Positions 16,023 through 25,224 are shown, numbered from the stretch's first letter. The stretch is 64,000 nt of DNA from Clostridiales bacterium (GCA_004556345.1 SFHQ01000004.1:1-64000); one strand, 5' to 3'. Notes: generated by a model from the sequence alone, not told the origin. Program-made: numbers and translations.

Positions 16023-16114
16023 CTCTTAACTCCTCCTTCGCTGGTATCCTGTCAGCGATTATTTTCACTCTAAAAATTTGCTCAAGGGGCAGCCTAGCCA
16101 CCCACAATAGTTCA

Positions 16115-16142
16115 ATTATAGCGAAAAACCCAAGGGTGTCAA
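16115..16142 (-). promoter_or_regulatory. Consensus sigma-A promoter of glyS
   Basis: Minus strand: -35 TTGACA (16137-16142), 16-bp spacer, -10 TATAAT (16115-16120). The predicted leader is about 85 nt and contains a small CGCTG/CAGCG hairpin but no T-box. Confidence 0.8.
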
Positions 16143-16244
16143 GGGTTTAGCCGCCGGATTTTGCCGGAAACCGGCGGGAAGAACCGGCACTTTTTCCACA
16201 TCCCTGTGGATTTTCGGCCTCTCCCCGTCTCCCAGGAAAATGGC

Positions 16245-16273
16245 AAGGGCGGCACGTGCTCCGTGCCGCCCTT
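16245..16273 (-). terminator. Hairpin terminator after htrA
   Basis: Perfect 12-bp inverted repeat AAGGGCGGCACG / CGTGCCGCCCTT with a 5-nt loop, followed on the minus strand by GCCATTTTCC. It lies 40 bp after the htrA stop codon. Confidence 0.65.
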
Positions 16274-16313
16274 GCAAAAAAGAGGAAACGCTATGTTTGT
16301 TCGATGTATGGGC

Positions 16314-17723
16314 TCAGTAACCAAAGCTCCCGAAGGGCCAGCCGCTGCTGCCTTGCTGCTGCTGTTGCGACTGCTGTTGCTGCTGCTGGCTCTGCTGGTA
16401 TTCCTGCTGATACTCTTGCTGAGCCTGGTTCTGTTTTTCGGTTTTTTCGGGGGTGGATTCTTCCAAAGTGACCTCCACGGTCTTTGTCTCACCGCTGCGG
16501 AAGATGGTCAGGGTGACTTTGTCGCCCGGCTTGTAGTTGCCAATGGCGGAGGTCAGGTCGCTGGCGGAGGTGACGTCGGTGTTGTCGATCTTGGTGACGA
16601 TGTCGCCGGCCTGCAAGCCGGCCTTGGCGCCGCACAGGTCGGGGGTGACCACCCGGATGATGGCGCCCTGAGGCACACCGTAGGAGGTGACGCTCTCGTC
16701 CACATCGGCCACGGAGATGCCCATGATGGGCTTGCCGGTCACATAGCCGTTCTTCACCAGGTCAGAGACCATGCTGGCCACGTCGTCCATGGGGATGGCG
16801 AAGCCCAGGCCCTCCACGGAGGCGGAGGAAGAATTGCTGCCGGAGGAATACTTGGCGGAGACGATGCCGATGACCTCACCGTGGCTGTTGAACAGCGGGC
16901 CGCCGGAGTTGCCGGAGTTGATGGCGCAGTCGGTCTGGATCATGTTCATCTGGCGGCCGTCGCTCATGGTGATGGAGCGGTCCAGGGCGGAGATGATGCC
17001 GGTGCTCTCGGAGAAGGTCAGCTCACCCAGTGGGTTGCCGATGGTGGTGACCTGCTCGCCGACGAGCATATCGCTGGACTTGCCGATGACCACGGGGGTC
17101 AGGCCGGTGGCGTCCACCTTGATCACGGCGATGTCGTTCTTCTCCTCGCCGCCCACGTAAGTGGCGGTGTATTCCTTGCCGTTGTCAAACGTGACCTTAA
17201 TGGAGTTGGCCCCGTCGATGACGTGGTAGTTGGTGAGGATGTAGCCGTCTTCGGTGATCACGAAGCCGGAACCGGCGGCTGCGCCGGTGACGGTCTGGCC
17301 GAAGACGTTGGTGCTGACAATATCGACGGTGATACCGACGCAGGAGTTGACATACTTGGCGTAGATCTCTGCCGTGGTCAGCTCTTTCGAGGTATCCACA
17401 GAGGCCGTGTCCACCTGGGTGGGCGTCCGGTCGCCGGTGTAGATCGTTGTCTCATTCCCGCCGGAGAGACTGGAATAGATGGGCTGGGCCAGCCCGCCCA
17501 GCAACGCACACACCAAGCAAAGGGCCACGATCTTGACCGCGCCCTTCTGCTTGGGCGACATGGGCTTGCGGCTGCGTTTGTTTTTGTTGTGGTGGTTGGG
17601 ATCCTCCCCGTTCATGCTGGGGCCGTTGTCCCAGCCGCCGGAGAAAGAGGGGTCGTTGCCCGGAGAAAAGGGATCGTTCTGGAATCCGCCAGACCCGTTG
17701 TTGTCGTTGCCGTAGTAGTCCAT
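16314..17723 (-). CDS. HtrA/DegP-family trypsin-like serine protease with PDZ domain
   Basis: A 469-aa membrane-anchored quality-control protease. It has a long Asn/Gly/Pro-rich cytoplasmic N-tail (1-60), one membrane helix (about 62-84), and a trypsin-like domain with catalytic triad His167 (TNYHVID), Asp197 (KNDIAVIKVD) and Ser273 (GNSGGPLF). A PDZ domain (about 335-425) with GLQAGDIVTKID follows. The C-terminus is an unusual Gln-rich tail (about residues 432-460). It would degrade misfolded extracytoplasmic proteins under heat or envelope stress. AGGAGG lies eight bases before the ATG. It is transcribed alone, between rpsT and glyS. Confidence 0.93.
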   Translation of the reverse strand: MDYYGNDNNGSGGFQNDPFSPGNDPSFSGGWDNGPSMNGEDPNHHNKNKRSRKPMSPKQKGAVKIVALCLVCALLGGLAQPIYSSLSGGNETTIYTGDRTPTQVDTASVDTSKELTTAEIYAKYVNSCVGITVDIVSTNVFGQTVTGAAAGSGFVITEDGYILTNYHVIDGANSIKVTFDNGKEYTATYVGGEEKNDIAVIKVDATGLTPVVIGKSSDMLVGEQVTTIGNPLGELTFSESTGIISALDRSITMSDGRQMNMIQTDCAINSGNSGGPLFNSHGEVIGIVSAKYSSGSNSSSASVEGLGFAIPMDDVASMVSDLVKNGYVTGKPIMGISVADVDESVTSYGVPQGAIIRVVTPDLCGAKAGLQAGDIVTKIDNTDVTSASDLTSAIGNYKPGDKVTLTIFRSGETKTVEVTLEESTPEKTEKQNQAQQEYQQEYQQSQQQQQQSQQQQQGSSGWPFGSFGY

Positions 17724-17947
17724 GGTGTTTGCCTCCTGTCTATCTGCCCTCGTGGGGAAGGGCCACCGGGGTGTTGGCCCTGTGTTTTTTCACTGTGGCC
17801 AGTATAGCGGGTATTTATGAAGATTTCGTGAAGTCGAAGTAGAAATTTTTTTAACGTTCTGTCTCCGGTTTTTGAACGGGGAAAGTTTTCCACAATTTGC
17901 TCGGAATTTGGGGATAAAAATGGGGGCCGCCGATACAAAAAAGGGCG

Positions 17948-17982
17948 CAAAAAAACCGCTTGACCCAAAGTCAAACGGTTTT
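17948..17982 (-). terminator. Rho-independent terminator of rpsT
   Basis: Minus strand: AAAACCGTTTGAC, 5-nt loop, GTCAAGCGGTTTT continuing in a run of seven T. It lies just downstream of the S20 gene. The 220 bp between this and the htrA start hold an AT-rich stretch with no clear gene. Confidence 0.85.
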
Positions 17983-18003
17983 GTTTGCGTCCTAGCAATG
18001 AAA

Positions 18004-18270
18004 TTACTGAGGGATCTTGTTCAGGCGCAGAGTCATCTTGCTCTTGCGGTTGGCTGCGGTGTTCTTGTGTAGCAGACCGCGAGCGGCAGCCTGATCGACA
18101 GCCTTGACAGCTTCCTTGTATCTCTTATCGGCCTCGCTGCGGTTGCCTTCGATGATAGCAGCATCAAAATACTTCAGCTGAGTCTTCAGTGCGGACTTTG
18201 CGGCCTTGTTTCTAGCGGCCTTTGTCTGATTGACCAGAACACGCTTCTTTGCAGACTTGATATTCGGCAA
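18004..18270 (-). CDS. rpsT: Small-subunit ribosomal protein S20
   Basis: An 88-aa S20, the usual length. PNIKSAKKRVLVNQTKAARNK at the N-terminus is diagnostic. The family begins MPNIKSAKKR, and here the codon before Pro is TTG at 18270, preceded by AGGAGG at eight bases. A TTG start is therefore chosen over the in-frame ATG at 18306, which would add 12 non-homologous residues before the SD. S20 binds the 5' domain of 16S rRNA early in 30S assembly. It is divergent from gpr, as in Bacillus. Confidence 0.95.
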   Translation of the reverse strand: MPNIKSAKKRVLVNQTKAARNKAAKSALKTQLKYFDAAIIEGNRSEADKRYKEAVKAVDQAAARGLLHKNTAANRKSKMTLRLNKIPQ

Positions 18271-18470
18271 ACCAAACACCTCCTCCGATGGGTAAAATTT
18301 CGTCACAAAAGTTCTGTGCGAGAATGTATTGTAGCATAACTTCTTCCATTTTGCAAGTCTTTTTCGGAAAAAATTAAATTTTTTGCATAATGGGTGGGAA
18401 ATTGCTAAACCTAGTAAAAACCGTCATGCGCCGCCACAATATCTTGTGGTCCGGCAGAAAGGAGCCGCCC

Positions 18471-19382
18471 ATGCACTACGGCAGACGCAGCGACTTGGCC
18501 CTGGAGGCCAAGGAGCTTTTCGAGTCCTCCGCCGGGAAAACCACGCAGCTTTCCGGTGTTCGTGCCAGGGAAGAGACGCTCTTCGGCTATCCCCTCACCC
18601 GCGTGGACATCCTGGACGAGACCGGGGCCGAGGCCCTGGGCAAGCCCGTGGGGACGTATCTCACCTTGGAGTTTCCCGCCCTGCCCCAGGGCCGGGAGGA
18701 GCTGCTTCGCGCCGCCCGCGCGGTGGCGGCTCTATTGGGCCAGCTGCCCGGTCTGCCGGACACCGGCCCTGTTTTCGTGGCGGGCCTGGGCAACCGGCAA
18801 ATGACCCCCGACGCCATCGGCCCGAAGACAACGGATCTTCTCCTCATCACCCGGCATCTTGTGGAAAACCTGCCGGAGGAATTTTCTGGCTTCCGCCCCG
18901 TGGCGGCCTTGGCCCCCGGCGTCACCGGGACCACGGGGGTGGAGACCGGCGAACTGCTCGCCGGCGTGCTCCAAACCATCCGCCCCGCCTGCCTCATCGC
19001 CGTGGATGCCCTGGCCGCCCGGCGGCAGGAGCGGGTGTGCCGGACGATCCAAGTCTCCAACACCGGCATCGTCCCCGGCTCCGGGGTGGGCAACGCCCGC
19101 ATGGCCCTGGACGAGGAACACCTCGGCCTGCCCGTGCTGGCCGTCGGGGTGCCGACGGTGGTGGAGGCGGGGACCCTGTGTCTGGACCTGCTGGAAGAGG
19201 CCGGATTGGATCGAGAGGGATTGGAACCCTCGCGACAGTTTGGGCAGGGTTCTGCCTGGTTCGTCACACCGCGGAACATCGACAGTGAAGTGGAGGTCTT
19301 ATCCAAGATATTGGGGTTGGGGATCAGCGCGGCCCTGCATGTGGACATTTCCGTGGAAGATGTGGAAAACTTGGTGGGATAA
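18471..19382 (+). CDS. gpr: Spore germination protease GPR (family A25)
   Basis: A 303-aa endopeptidase that degrades small acid-soluble spore proteins at germination; made in the forespore as a zymogen. Diagnostic stretches: RRSDLALEA at the start (propeptide region), VAGLGNRQMTPDAIGPKT, PGVTGTTGVET, DALAARR and GIVPGSGVGN. AAAGGAG precedes ATG 18471; an earlier in-frame ATG at 18390 has no SD. Its presence indicates a spore-former. It is the only plus-strand gene left of the origin, against the direction of replication. No convincing sigma-G promoter was found, only a weak GCATA...CCTAGTA pair with long spacing at 18385-18416. Confidence 0.94.
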   Translation: MHYGRRSDLALEAKELFESSAGKTTQLSGVRAREETLFGYPLTRVDILDETGAEALGKPVGTYLTLEFPALPQGREELLRAARAVAALLGQLPGLPDTGPVFVAGLGNRQMTPDAIGPKTTDLLLITRHLVENLPEEFSGFRPVAALAPGVTGTTGVETGELLAGVLQTIRPACLIAVDALAARRQERVCRTIQVSNTGIVPGSGVGNARMALDEEHLGLPVLAVGVPTVVEAGTLCLDLLEEAGLDREGLEPSRQFGQGSAWFVTPRNIDSEVEVLSKILGLGISAALHVDISVEDVENLVG

Positions 19383-19457
19383 CGCCCCAAAGCAAGCGAT
19401 GCGGGAACAAAAAGCGAGAAAATAGTCCACAAACCAGCTGTTTTGTGTGGATACCGG

Positions 19458-19895
19458 TCACCGAAACTTTCGGCTCTCCCCCACCGCCAGCTCATCGCAG
19501 CGGTTATTATACGCGTTCTCCGCGTGCCCCTTCACCCAGTGGTACGTCAGCTGATGCACGTCGACCAAGGCCAACAGCTGCTCCCAAAGATCCGGGTTCA
19601 GCGCGGGCTTCTTGTCGCTCTTGACCCAGCCCCGCTTTTTCCAGCCTCTGGCCCATCCCTTCTCCAAGGCATCAATGACATACTTGGAGTCGGAGTAGAG
19701 GTCTACGGCGCAGGGTTCCTTCAGCATGGACAGGGCGGCGATCACCGCCGTAAGCTCCATGCGGTTGTTGGTGGTGGAGGGTTCTCCCCCGGAGATCTCC
19801 TTCTTGTGCTGCCCATACAGCAGCACCGCCCCCCAGCCCCCCGGGCCGGGGTTGCCGGAACAGGCGCCGTCGGTGTAGATGCTGACCTGCTTCAC
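19458..19895 (-). CDS. rnhA: Ribonuclease HI
   Basis: A 145-aa RNase H1 that removes RNA from RNA-DNA hybrids. The catalytic carboxylates are all present: Asp9 (IYTDGACSGNPG), Glu47 (NNRMEL), Asp69 (YSDSKYV) and Asp134 (NNRCDELA), with the His124-containing loop WVKGHAENAYN. Its start overlaps the gyrA stop by four bases (ATGA), so it is translationally coupled to gyrA. Confidence 0.95.
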   Translation of the reverse strand: MKQVSIYTDGACSGNPGPGGWGAVLLYGQHKKEISGGEPSTTNNRMELTAVIAALSMLKEPCAVDLYSDSKYVIDALEKGWARGWKKRGWVKSDKKPALNPDLWEQLLALVDVHQLTYHWVKGHAENAYNNRCDELAVGESRKFR

Positions 19896-22468
19896 GGCGT
19901 CTCCTCTTGGGAATCAGAAGCGGGCGCTTCGGCCGGAGCGTCTGCCGGTTCGGTGGCCTCTTCGGCGGCTTCCTCGCTCTGGTTCTTGTCCTCCTCCTGG
20001 GGCACGCGGGCCAGAGAGATGACCTTCGTCCCCTCGGACACCCGCATGACGCGCACGCCCTGGGCCGTGCGGCTGTAAACGTTCACATCGGCGGCGGCCA
20101 TGCGGATGATGGTGCCGTCGTCGGAGATGATGAGGATGTCGTCGTCCTCCTGGACCACCTTCACCCCGGCGGCCTTGCCGGTCTTTTCGGTGATCTGGTA
20201 GCCCCGGAGACCGAAGCCGCCCCGGTGCTGCGGCTCCCCGCCGGAGCGGATGTACTCCTCGATGGGGGTGCGCTTGCCGTAGCCGTTCTCGGTGATGGCC
20301 AGAAGCATGGTGCCCAGCTTCGCCAGGGCCCCGCCGATGACGTAGTCCCCCGCCCGGAGCTTGATGCCGCGCACGCCCATGGCCGTCCGGCCCATGGGAC
20401 GCACGTCGCTCTCCCGGAAGCAGATGGCCTGCCCGTCGTGGGTGGCGATCAAAATATTCTCCTGGCCGTCGGTCTCCAGCACGGTGATGAGCTCGTCCCC
20501 CTCGTCCAGGGTCAGGACCCGCAGGCCCACGGCCCGGATGTTGCGGAAGGCGGATTTCTCCGTGCGCTTGACGGTGCCGTTCTTCGTGACCATGAAGAGA
20601 TAGCCGTTCTCGTCATAATCCCGGCCGTGGATCATGGTGGTCACTTTTTCGCCCGGCTCGAACTGGAAGATGTTGTTCAGGTGGGTGCCCTTGGCCGTGC
20701 GGCTGGCTTCAGGAATTTGATAGCCCTTCTTCTTGTAGACCCGGCCGGAGCTGGTGAAGAAGAGGATGTTGTCGTGGCTGGAGGCGGTGAAGAGGGTGTC
20801 GACATAATCCTCCTCCCGCAGGCTCTGGGCGGAAATGCCCTTGCCGCCCCGCTTCTGGGCGCGATAGGTCGAGACGGGCATGCGCTTGATGTAGCCGGCG
20901 GCGGTGAGGGTAAAGACGCAGGTCTCCTCCTCGATGAGGTCCTCGATGTCGATCTCGTCCGCCACGTCCTGGATCTCGGTCAGGCGGTCGTCGCCGTACT
21001 TATCCCGAATTTCCAGCAGTTCTTTTTTCATCTGGCCCAGCAGCAGCTCCCGGTTGGAGAGCAGCTGCTGGAACCAGGCGATCTTTTTCTCCAGCTCGTT
21101 GTACTCGTTCTGGAGCTTTTCCCGGTTCAGACCCTGGAGGGCGATGAGCCGCATGTCGCAGATGGCCTGGGCCTGAACCTCGTCCAGGTCGAAGCGGTTC
21201 ATCAGGTTTTCTCTGGCGTTGTCATAGCTGGACCGGATGATCCGGATCACTTCGTCGATGTTGTCCTGGGCGATGAGCAGACCCTCCAGCAGATGGGCCC
21301 GTTCCTCGGCCTTGCGCTTGTCGAACAGGGTCCGGCGGGTGATGACCTCCTCCTGGAAGGTCAGATACTCGTCCAGAATGTTCCGCAGGGACAGGACTCT
21401 CGGCTGCCGCTGGTTGTCCACCAGGGCCAGCATGTTGATGGCGAAGGTGGTCTGTAACTGGGTCTGGGTCAGCAGGTGGTTCAAGACCACTTGGGGGTTG
21501 GCGTCATGTTTCAGCTCAATGACGATCCGCATACCGTTGCGGTCGGACTCGTCCCGCAGGTCGGAGATGCCCTCCAGCCGCTTTTCCTTCACCTGCTCGG
21601 CGATGGCGGCGATGAGCATCCGCTTGTTGACCTGGTACGGCAGCTCCGTGACGATGATGCGGGTGCGGTCGTGGTTCCGGCCGTACTCCTCAAACTCGGT
21701 GCGGGCGCGGATGGTCACTCGGCCCCGGCCGGTGGCGTAGGCAGCGCGGATGCCGGCCCGGCCCATGATGATGCCCTTGGTGGGAAAATCCGGGCCCTTG
21801 ATGTACTGCATGAGATCGGCCAGATCCGCCTCCGGGTTTTCCAGCACGCAGACAGCGGCGTCGATGACCTCCCGCAGGTTGTGGGGCGGGATGTTCGTGG
21901 CCATGCCCACGGCGATGCCCGAAGAGCCGTTCACCAGCAGGTTGGGGAAGCGGGCGGGCAGGACCTTGGGCTCCTTGCGGCTCTCGTCGAAGTTGGGGGA
22001 CCAATCCACGGTGTCCTTCTCGATGTCTGCCAGCATATCCCCGGCCATTTTGGCCATGCGGGCCTCCGTGTAACGGTAGGCTGCGGGGGGGTCGCCGTCC
22101 ACGGAGCCGAAGTTGCCGTGGCCGTCGATGAGCCGGTAGCGCATGGAGAAATCCTGGGCCAGACGGACCAGGGCGTCGTAGACCGACGCGTCGCCGTGGG
22201 GGTGATATTTGCCCAGCACGTCGCCCACGCAGGTGGCGGACTTTTTGAAAGGCTTGTCCCAGGTCAGTCCGCTCTCGTACATGGAATATAAGATCCGCCG
22301 GTGGACGGGCTTCAGGCCGTCCCGCACGTCCGGCAGGGCACGGCCCACGATGACGGAAACAGCATAGTCGATGTAGCTGTCCTTCATCTCCTTGACCAGC
22401 TCGGACTCGACAATGACCTGGTCAGGGAAGGCGATGTCCTCCGGTCGGTAATCTTTGTTCTTTGCCAT
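19892..22468 (-). CDS. gyrA: DNA gyrase subunit A
   Basis: An 858-aa GyrA. The breakage-reunion domain has HPHGDASVYD (89-98) and the catalytic Tyr133 in YRYTEAR. The C-terminal beta-pinwheel carries the gyrase-defining GyrA box as QKRGGKG, distinguishing it from topoisomerase IV ParC. It introduces negative supercoils with GyrB. The position equivalent to E. coli Ser83 is Ala94 (GDAS), as in mycobacteria. The acidic Ala/Glu-rich C-terminal tail is long. ATG 22468 has AAGGAG; the frame extends 18 codons further upstream without SD. Confidence 0.96.
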   Translation of the reverse strand: MAKNKDYRPEDIAFPDQVIVESELVKEMKDSYIDYAVSVIVGRALPDVRDGLKPVHRRILYSMYESGLTWDKPFKKSATCVGDVLGKYHPHGDASVYDALVRLAQDFSMRYRLIDGHGNFGSVDGDPPAAYRYTEARMAKMAGDMLADIEKDTVDWSPNFDESRKEPKVLPARFPNLLVNGSSGIAVGMATNIPPHNLREVIDAAVCVLENPEADLADLMQYIKGPDFPTKGIIMGRAGIRAAYATGRGRVTIRARTEFEEYGRNHDRTRIIVTELPYQVNKRMLIAAIAEQVKEKRLEGISDLRDESDRNGMRIVIELKHDANPQVVLNHLLTQTQLQTTFAINMLALVDNQRQPRVLSLRNILDEYLTFQEEVITRRTLFDKRKAEERAHLLEGLLIAQDNIDEVIRIIRSSYDNARENLMNRFDLDEVQAQAICDMRLIALQGLNREKLQNEYNELEKKIAWFQQLLSNRELLLGQMKKELLEIRDKYGDDRLTEIQDVADEIDIEDLIEEETCVFTLTAAGYIKRMPVSTYRAQKRGGKGISAQSLREEDYVDTLFTASSHDNILFFTSSGRVYKKKGYQIPEASRTAKGTHLNNIFQFEPGEKVTTMIHGRDYDENGYLFMVTKNGTVKRTEKSAFRNIRAVGLRVLTLDEGDELITVLETDGQENILIATHDGQAICFRESDVRPMGRTAMGVRGIKLRAGDYVIGGALAKLGTMLLAITENGYGKRTPIEEYIRSGGEPQHRGGFGLRGYQITEKTGKAAGVKVVQEDDDILIISDDGTIIRMAAADVNVYSRTAQGVRVMRVSEGTKVISLARVPQEEDKNQSEEAAEEATEPADAPAEAPASDSQEETP

Positions 22469-22551
22469 AGTTTCACTCCTTCTCTGCCACCCAAATCGTG
22501 ACGCCGTACAAGTTCCACGCAATGCCTTCCCCGAAAAGGAAGGTTATTTTT

Positions 22552-23238
22552 TTAGATCGGCCCGTCCTCGCGGGCGCTCTTTCGCAGCAGGCGGATGACG
22601 CCGATCACCAGCCCCGCGAAGTAGAAATAAAAGACCGCTTCAAACCCCATGAGCAAAAAGTCATACAGCCCATGCAGCACCGCCGGGACGAAAAACGACC
22701 GGCGCAGGGCCGCCCGCATCCGGTGCCGCTGGCCGTATTTCTCGGCCCACTTGGCACGGGAGAGGTAGAAGCCCATCACCACGCCGAACATGGCATGGCC
22801 CGGAATGGAAAAGATCGCCCGGACCACGGCCGTGCCGAAGCCAGAGTTCAGCACATACAGCACGTTCTCCACCCCGGCAAAGCCCAGGGAGACGAACACG
22901 CCGTAGACGATGCCGTCGAAGCGGTAGTTGAAATTCGGGTCGTACCACGTTCGTTTCCGCAAGACCCGGTTCTTGACCCCCTCCTCGATGAACCCCGGCA
23001 CGACGAAGTAGGCCAGGAAGAGGTAGGTCATGGGGTCCCAGGGGAAAAAGTCGATGAACTGGTCGGCCACAATCTCCAAAAGCAGGATGGGGAACATCCC
23101 CAAAAGCCCCCGGAAAAACAGCGACCACAGCAGATGGGCCGGTTCCTTCTCCAAGCGGTCCATCCGGTAGACCACCGCCAGCAGGATCAGCGGCGGAAGA
23201 AGGGCCGCTGCCACCAAAAACGAAACCGATCCCAGCAT
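22552..23238 (-). CDS. PrsW-family intramembrane metalloprotease
   Basis: A 228-aa integral membrane protein with about seven hydrophobic segments. The PrsW signatures are present: FIEEGVKN (EExxK) in the membrane, FSIPGHAMFGVVMGFY, and HGLYDFLLM near the C-terminus. PrsW proteins cleave anti-sigma factors in Bacillus (site-1 protease for RsiW) and related proteins are widespread as putative CAAX-type peptidases. It sits between gyrB and gyrA, an unusual place, and is probably cotranscribed with them. The substrate is unknown. Confidence 0.85.
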   Translation of the reverse strand: MLGSVSFLVAAALLPPLILLAVVYRMDRLEKEPAHLLWSLFFRGLLGMFPILLLEIVADQFIDFFPWDPMTYLFLAYFVVPGFIEEGVKNRVLRKRTWYDPNFNYRFDGIVYGVFVSLGFAGVENVLYVLNSGFGTAVVRAIFSIPGHAMFGVVMGFYLSRAKWAEKYGQRHRMRAALRRSFFVPAVLHGLYDFLLMGFEAVFYFYFAGLVIGVIRLLRKSAREDGPI

Positions 23239-23277
23239 CTCTAGCCCCCCTTTCCCCTAGTTTGCCAGCGGCCTGGC

Positions 23278-25224
23278 TCAAATATCCAGGTTCACGACAT
23301 ACTTGGCGTTTTCCTCGATGAATTCTTTCCGCGGCTCGACCTTCTCGCCCATGAGGATGGTGAAAATCTCGTCGGCCTTCACCGCGTCCTCCAGGGTGAT
23401 GCGCCGCAGGGTGCGGGTGGCGGGATTCATGGTGGTCTCCCACAGCTCGTGGGGGTCCATCTCGCCCAGGCCCTTGAAGCGGCTGATCTCTACCTTGGCG
23501 TTGGGGTTGTCCCCGCGCATCTCGGCGGAGACCCGGTCCCGCTCCTCGTCGGAGTAGGCCACCCGCTGCTGCTTGCCGCGGGTAAGCTTAAACAGGGGCG
23601 GCACGGCGGAATACACATAGCCCTGCTCAACGAGGGGCCGCATGAAGCGGAAGAAGAAGGTCAGCAGCAGGGTGCGGATGTGGGCCCCATCCACGTCGGC
23701 ATCGGCCATGATGATGATCTTGTGGTAGCGCAGCTTCTCCGGGTTGAACTCCTCCCCGATGCCCGCGCCCAGGGCGGTGATGACGGGGATGAGCTTTTCG
23801 TTGCCGTAGACCTTGTCGGCCCGGGCCTTCTCCACGTTGAGCATCTTGCCCCATAGGGGAAGGATGGCCTGGAAGCGGGCGTCCCGGCCCTGGGTGGCGG
23901 AGCCGCCGGCGGAATCTCCCTCGACGATGTAGATCTCTGTGAGGGCGGGGTCCCGCTCGTTGCAATCCTTCAGCTTGTCGGGCATCTGGCCGGATTCCAG
24001 GCCGGTCTTGCGGCGAACGGACTCTCTGGCCTTTCGGGCGGCCTCTCTGGCGCGGGAGGCGGTGAGAGCCTTTTCCAGAATGGCCCGGCCCACGGCGGGG
24101 TTCTCCTCCAGAAATTCCTCCAGCTTTTCCGAGACCATGCCGTTGACCAGGGTGCGGATCTCGGAGTTGCCCAGCTTGGCCTTGGTCTGGCCCTCGAACT
24201 GGGCCTCGGTGAGCTTGACGGAAATGACGCAGGTCAGGCCCTCCCGGCAGTCCTCGCCGGAGACCTTCTCGTCGTCTTTCAAAATCTTCATTTTCTTGCC
24301 GTAGGTGTTCAGGGCGTTGGTGAGGGCCCGCTTGAACCCCTCCTCGTGCATACCGCCCTCCGGCGTATGGACATTGTTGGCGAAGGAGACGATGATCTCG
24401 TTGTAGCTGTCGTTATACTGCAGGGAGACTTCAGCCATGGCGTCGTCCTTGGACCCGGCCATGTAGATGACCCCGTCGTGGATGGCGGTCTTGTTGCGGT
24501 TGATGTAGGTGACAAACTCCCGGATGCCGCCCTCATAGCACATGGTCTCGGCCTGGACCTCCTCCCCCCGCCGGTCGGCGATGGTGATGGACAGGCCCGC
24601 GTTCAAAAACGCCTCCTCCCGCATCCGGGTGTGGAGCGTCTCGTAATCATACTCCGTCGTCTCGGTGAACATCTCCGGGTCTGGCTTGAAGACGACTTCC
24701 GTGCCGGTCTTGTCCGTCTGGCCCACCACCTTCATGGGCTGGGTGACGTGGCCGCGGGCAAACTTCATCTCGTAGATGTTCCCGTCTTTATAGACCCGGA
24801 CCTCCAGCCATTCGCTCAGGGCGTTCACGACCGAGGCACCCACGCCGTGCAGGCCGCCGGAGACCTTGTAGCCCCCGCCGCCGAACTTGCCGCCGGCGTG
24901 CAGGATGGTAAAGACCACCTCCAGGGCGGGCTTGCCGGTCTGCTTCTGGATGTCCACGGGGATGCCGCGGCCGTTGTCCACGACCTTGATGATGTTGCCC
25001 GGCTCGATGCTCACCTGAATGTCGGTGCAGTAGCCGGCCAAGGCTTCGTCGATGGCGTTGTCCACGATCTCATAGACCAGGTGGTGCAGGCCACTGGAGG
25101 AGGTGGAGCCGATGTACATGCCCGGCCGTTTCCGGACCGCCTCCAATCCCTCCAGGACCTGGATCTCCGAGGCCCCGTATTCATGTTCCACCGCGGTGGT
25201 GTTTTTGTTTTCCAACTGATCCAT
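23278..25224 (-). CDS. gyrB: DNA gyrase subunit B
   Basis: A 648-aa GyrB. It has the GHKL ATPase with EIVDNAIDEA, VDNGRGIPVD and GGLHGVGASVVNALS, the transducer domain, and the Toprim domain with EGDSAGGSA and IMADADVDGAHIRTLLLTF, ending in the usual KARREFIEENA-like motif (EPRKEFIEENAKYV). TGGAGGT six bases before ATG 25224 sets the start; the frame extends 12 codons further. It supplies ATP hydrolysis for supercoiling with GyrA encoded downstream past prsW. Confidence 0.97.
   Translation of the reverse strand: MDQLENKNTTAVEHEYGASEIQVLEGLEAVRKRPGMYIGSTSSSGLHHLVYEIVDNAIDEALAGYCTDIQVSIEPGNIIKVVDNGRGIPVDIQKQTGKPALEVVFTILHAGGKFGGGGYKVSGGLHGVGASVVNALSEWLEVRVYKDGNIYEMKFARGHVTQPMKVVGQTDKTGTEVVFKPDPEMFTETTEYDYETLHTRMREEAFLNAGLSITIADRRGEEVQAETMCYEGGIREFVTYINRNKTAIHDGVIYMAGSKDDAMAEVSLQYNDSYNEIIVSFANNVHTPEGGMHEEGFKRALTNALNTYGKKMKILKDDEKVSGEDCREGLTCVISVKLTEAQFEGQTKAKLGNSEIRTLVNGMVSEKLEEFLEENPAVGRAILEKALTASRAREAARKARESVRRKTGLESGQMPDKLKDCNERDPALTEIYIVEGDSAGGSATQGRDARFQAILPLWGKMLNVEKARADKVYGNEKLIPVITALGAGIGEEFNPEKLRYHKIIIMADADVDGAHIRTLLLTFFFRFMRPLVEQGYVYSAVPPLFKLTRGKQQRVAYSDEERDRVSAEMRGDNPNAKVEISRFKGLGEMDPHELWETTMNPATRTLRRITLEDAVKADEIFTILMGEKVEPRKEFIEENAKYVVNLDI

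Noticed and set aside
16023..16114. T-box leader for glyS
   Set aside because: The promoter lies too close (leader about 85 nt) and no T-box sequence or specifier stem is visible; the same holds for serS and hisS.
18385..18416. Sigma-G promoter for gpr
   Set aside because: The GCATA and CCTAGTA elements are 20 bp apart and the -10 has two mismatches, so support is too weak to list.
19206..19240. tRNA-like 3' half (GAGAGGGATTGGAACCCTCG)
   Set aside because: It resembles a T-arm, but it lies inside the well-conserved gpr coding frame and no acceptor, D or anticodon arms pair around it.
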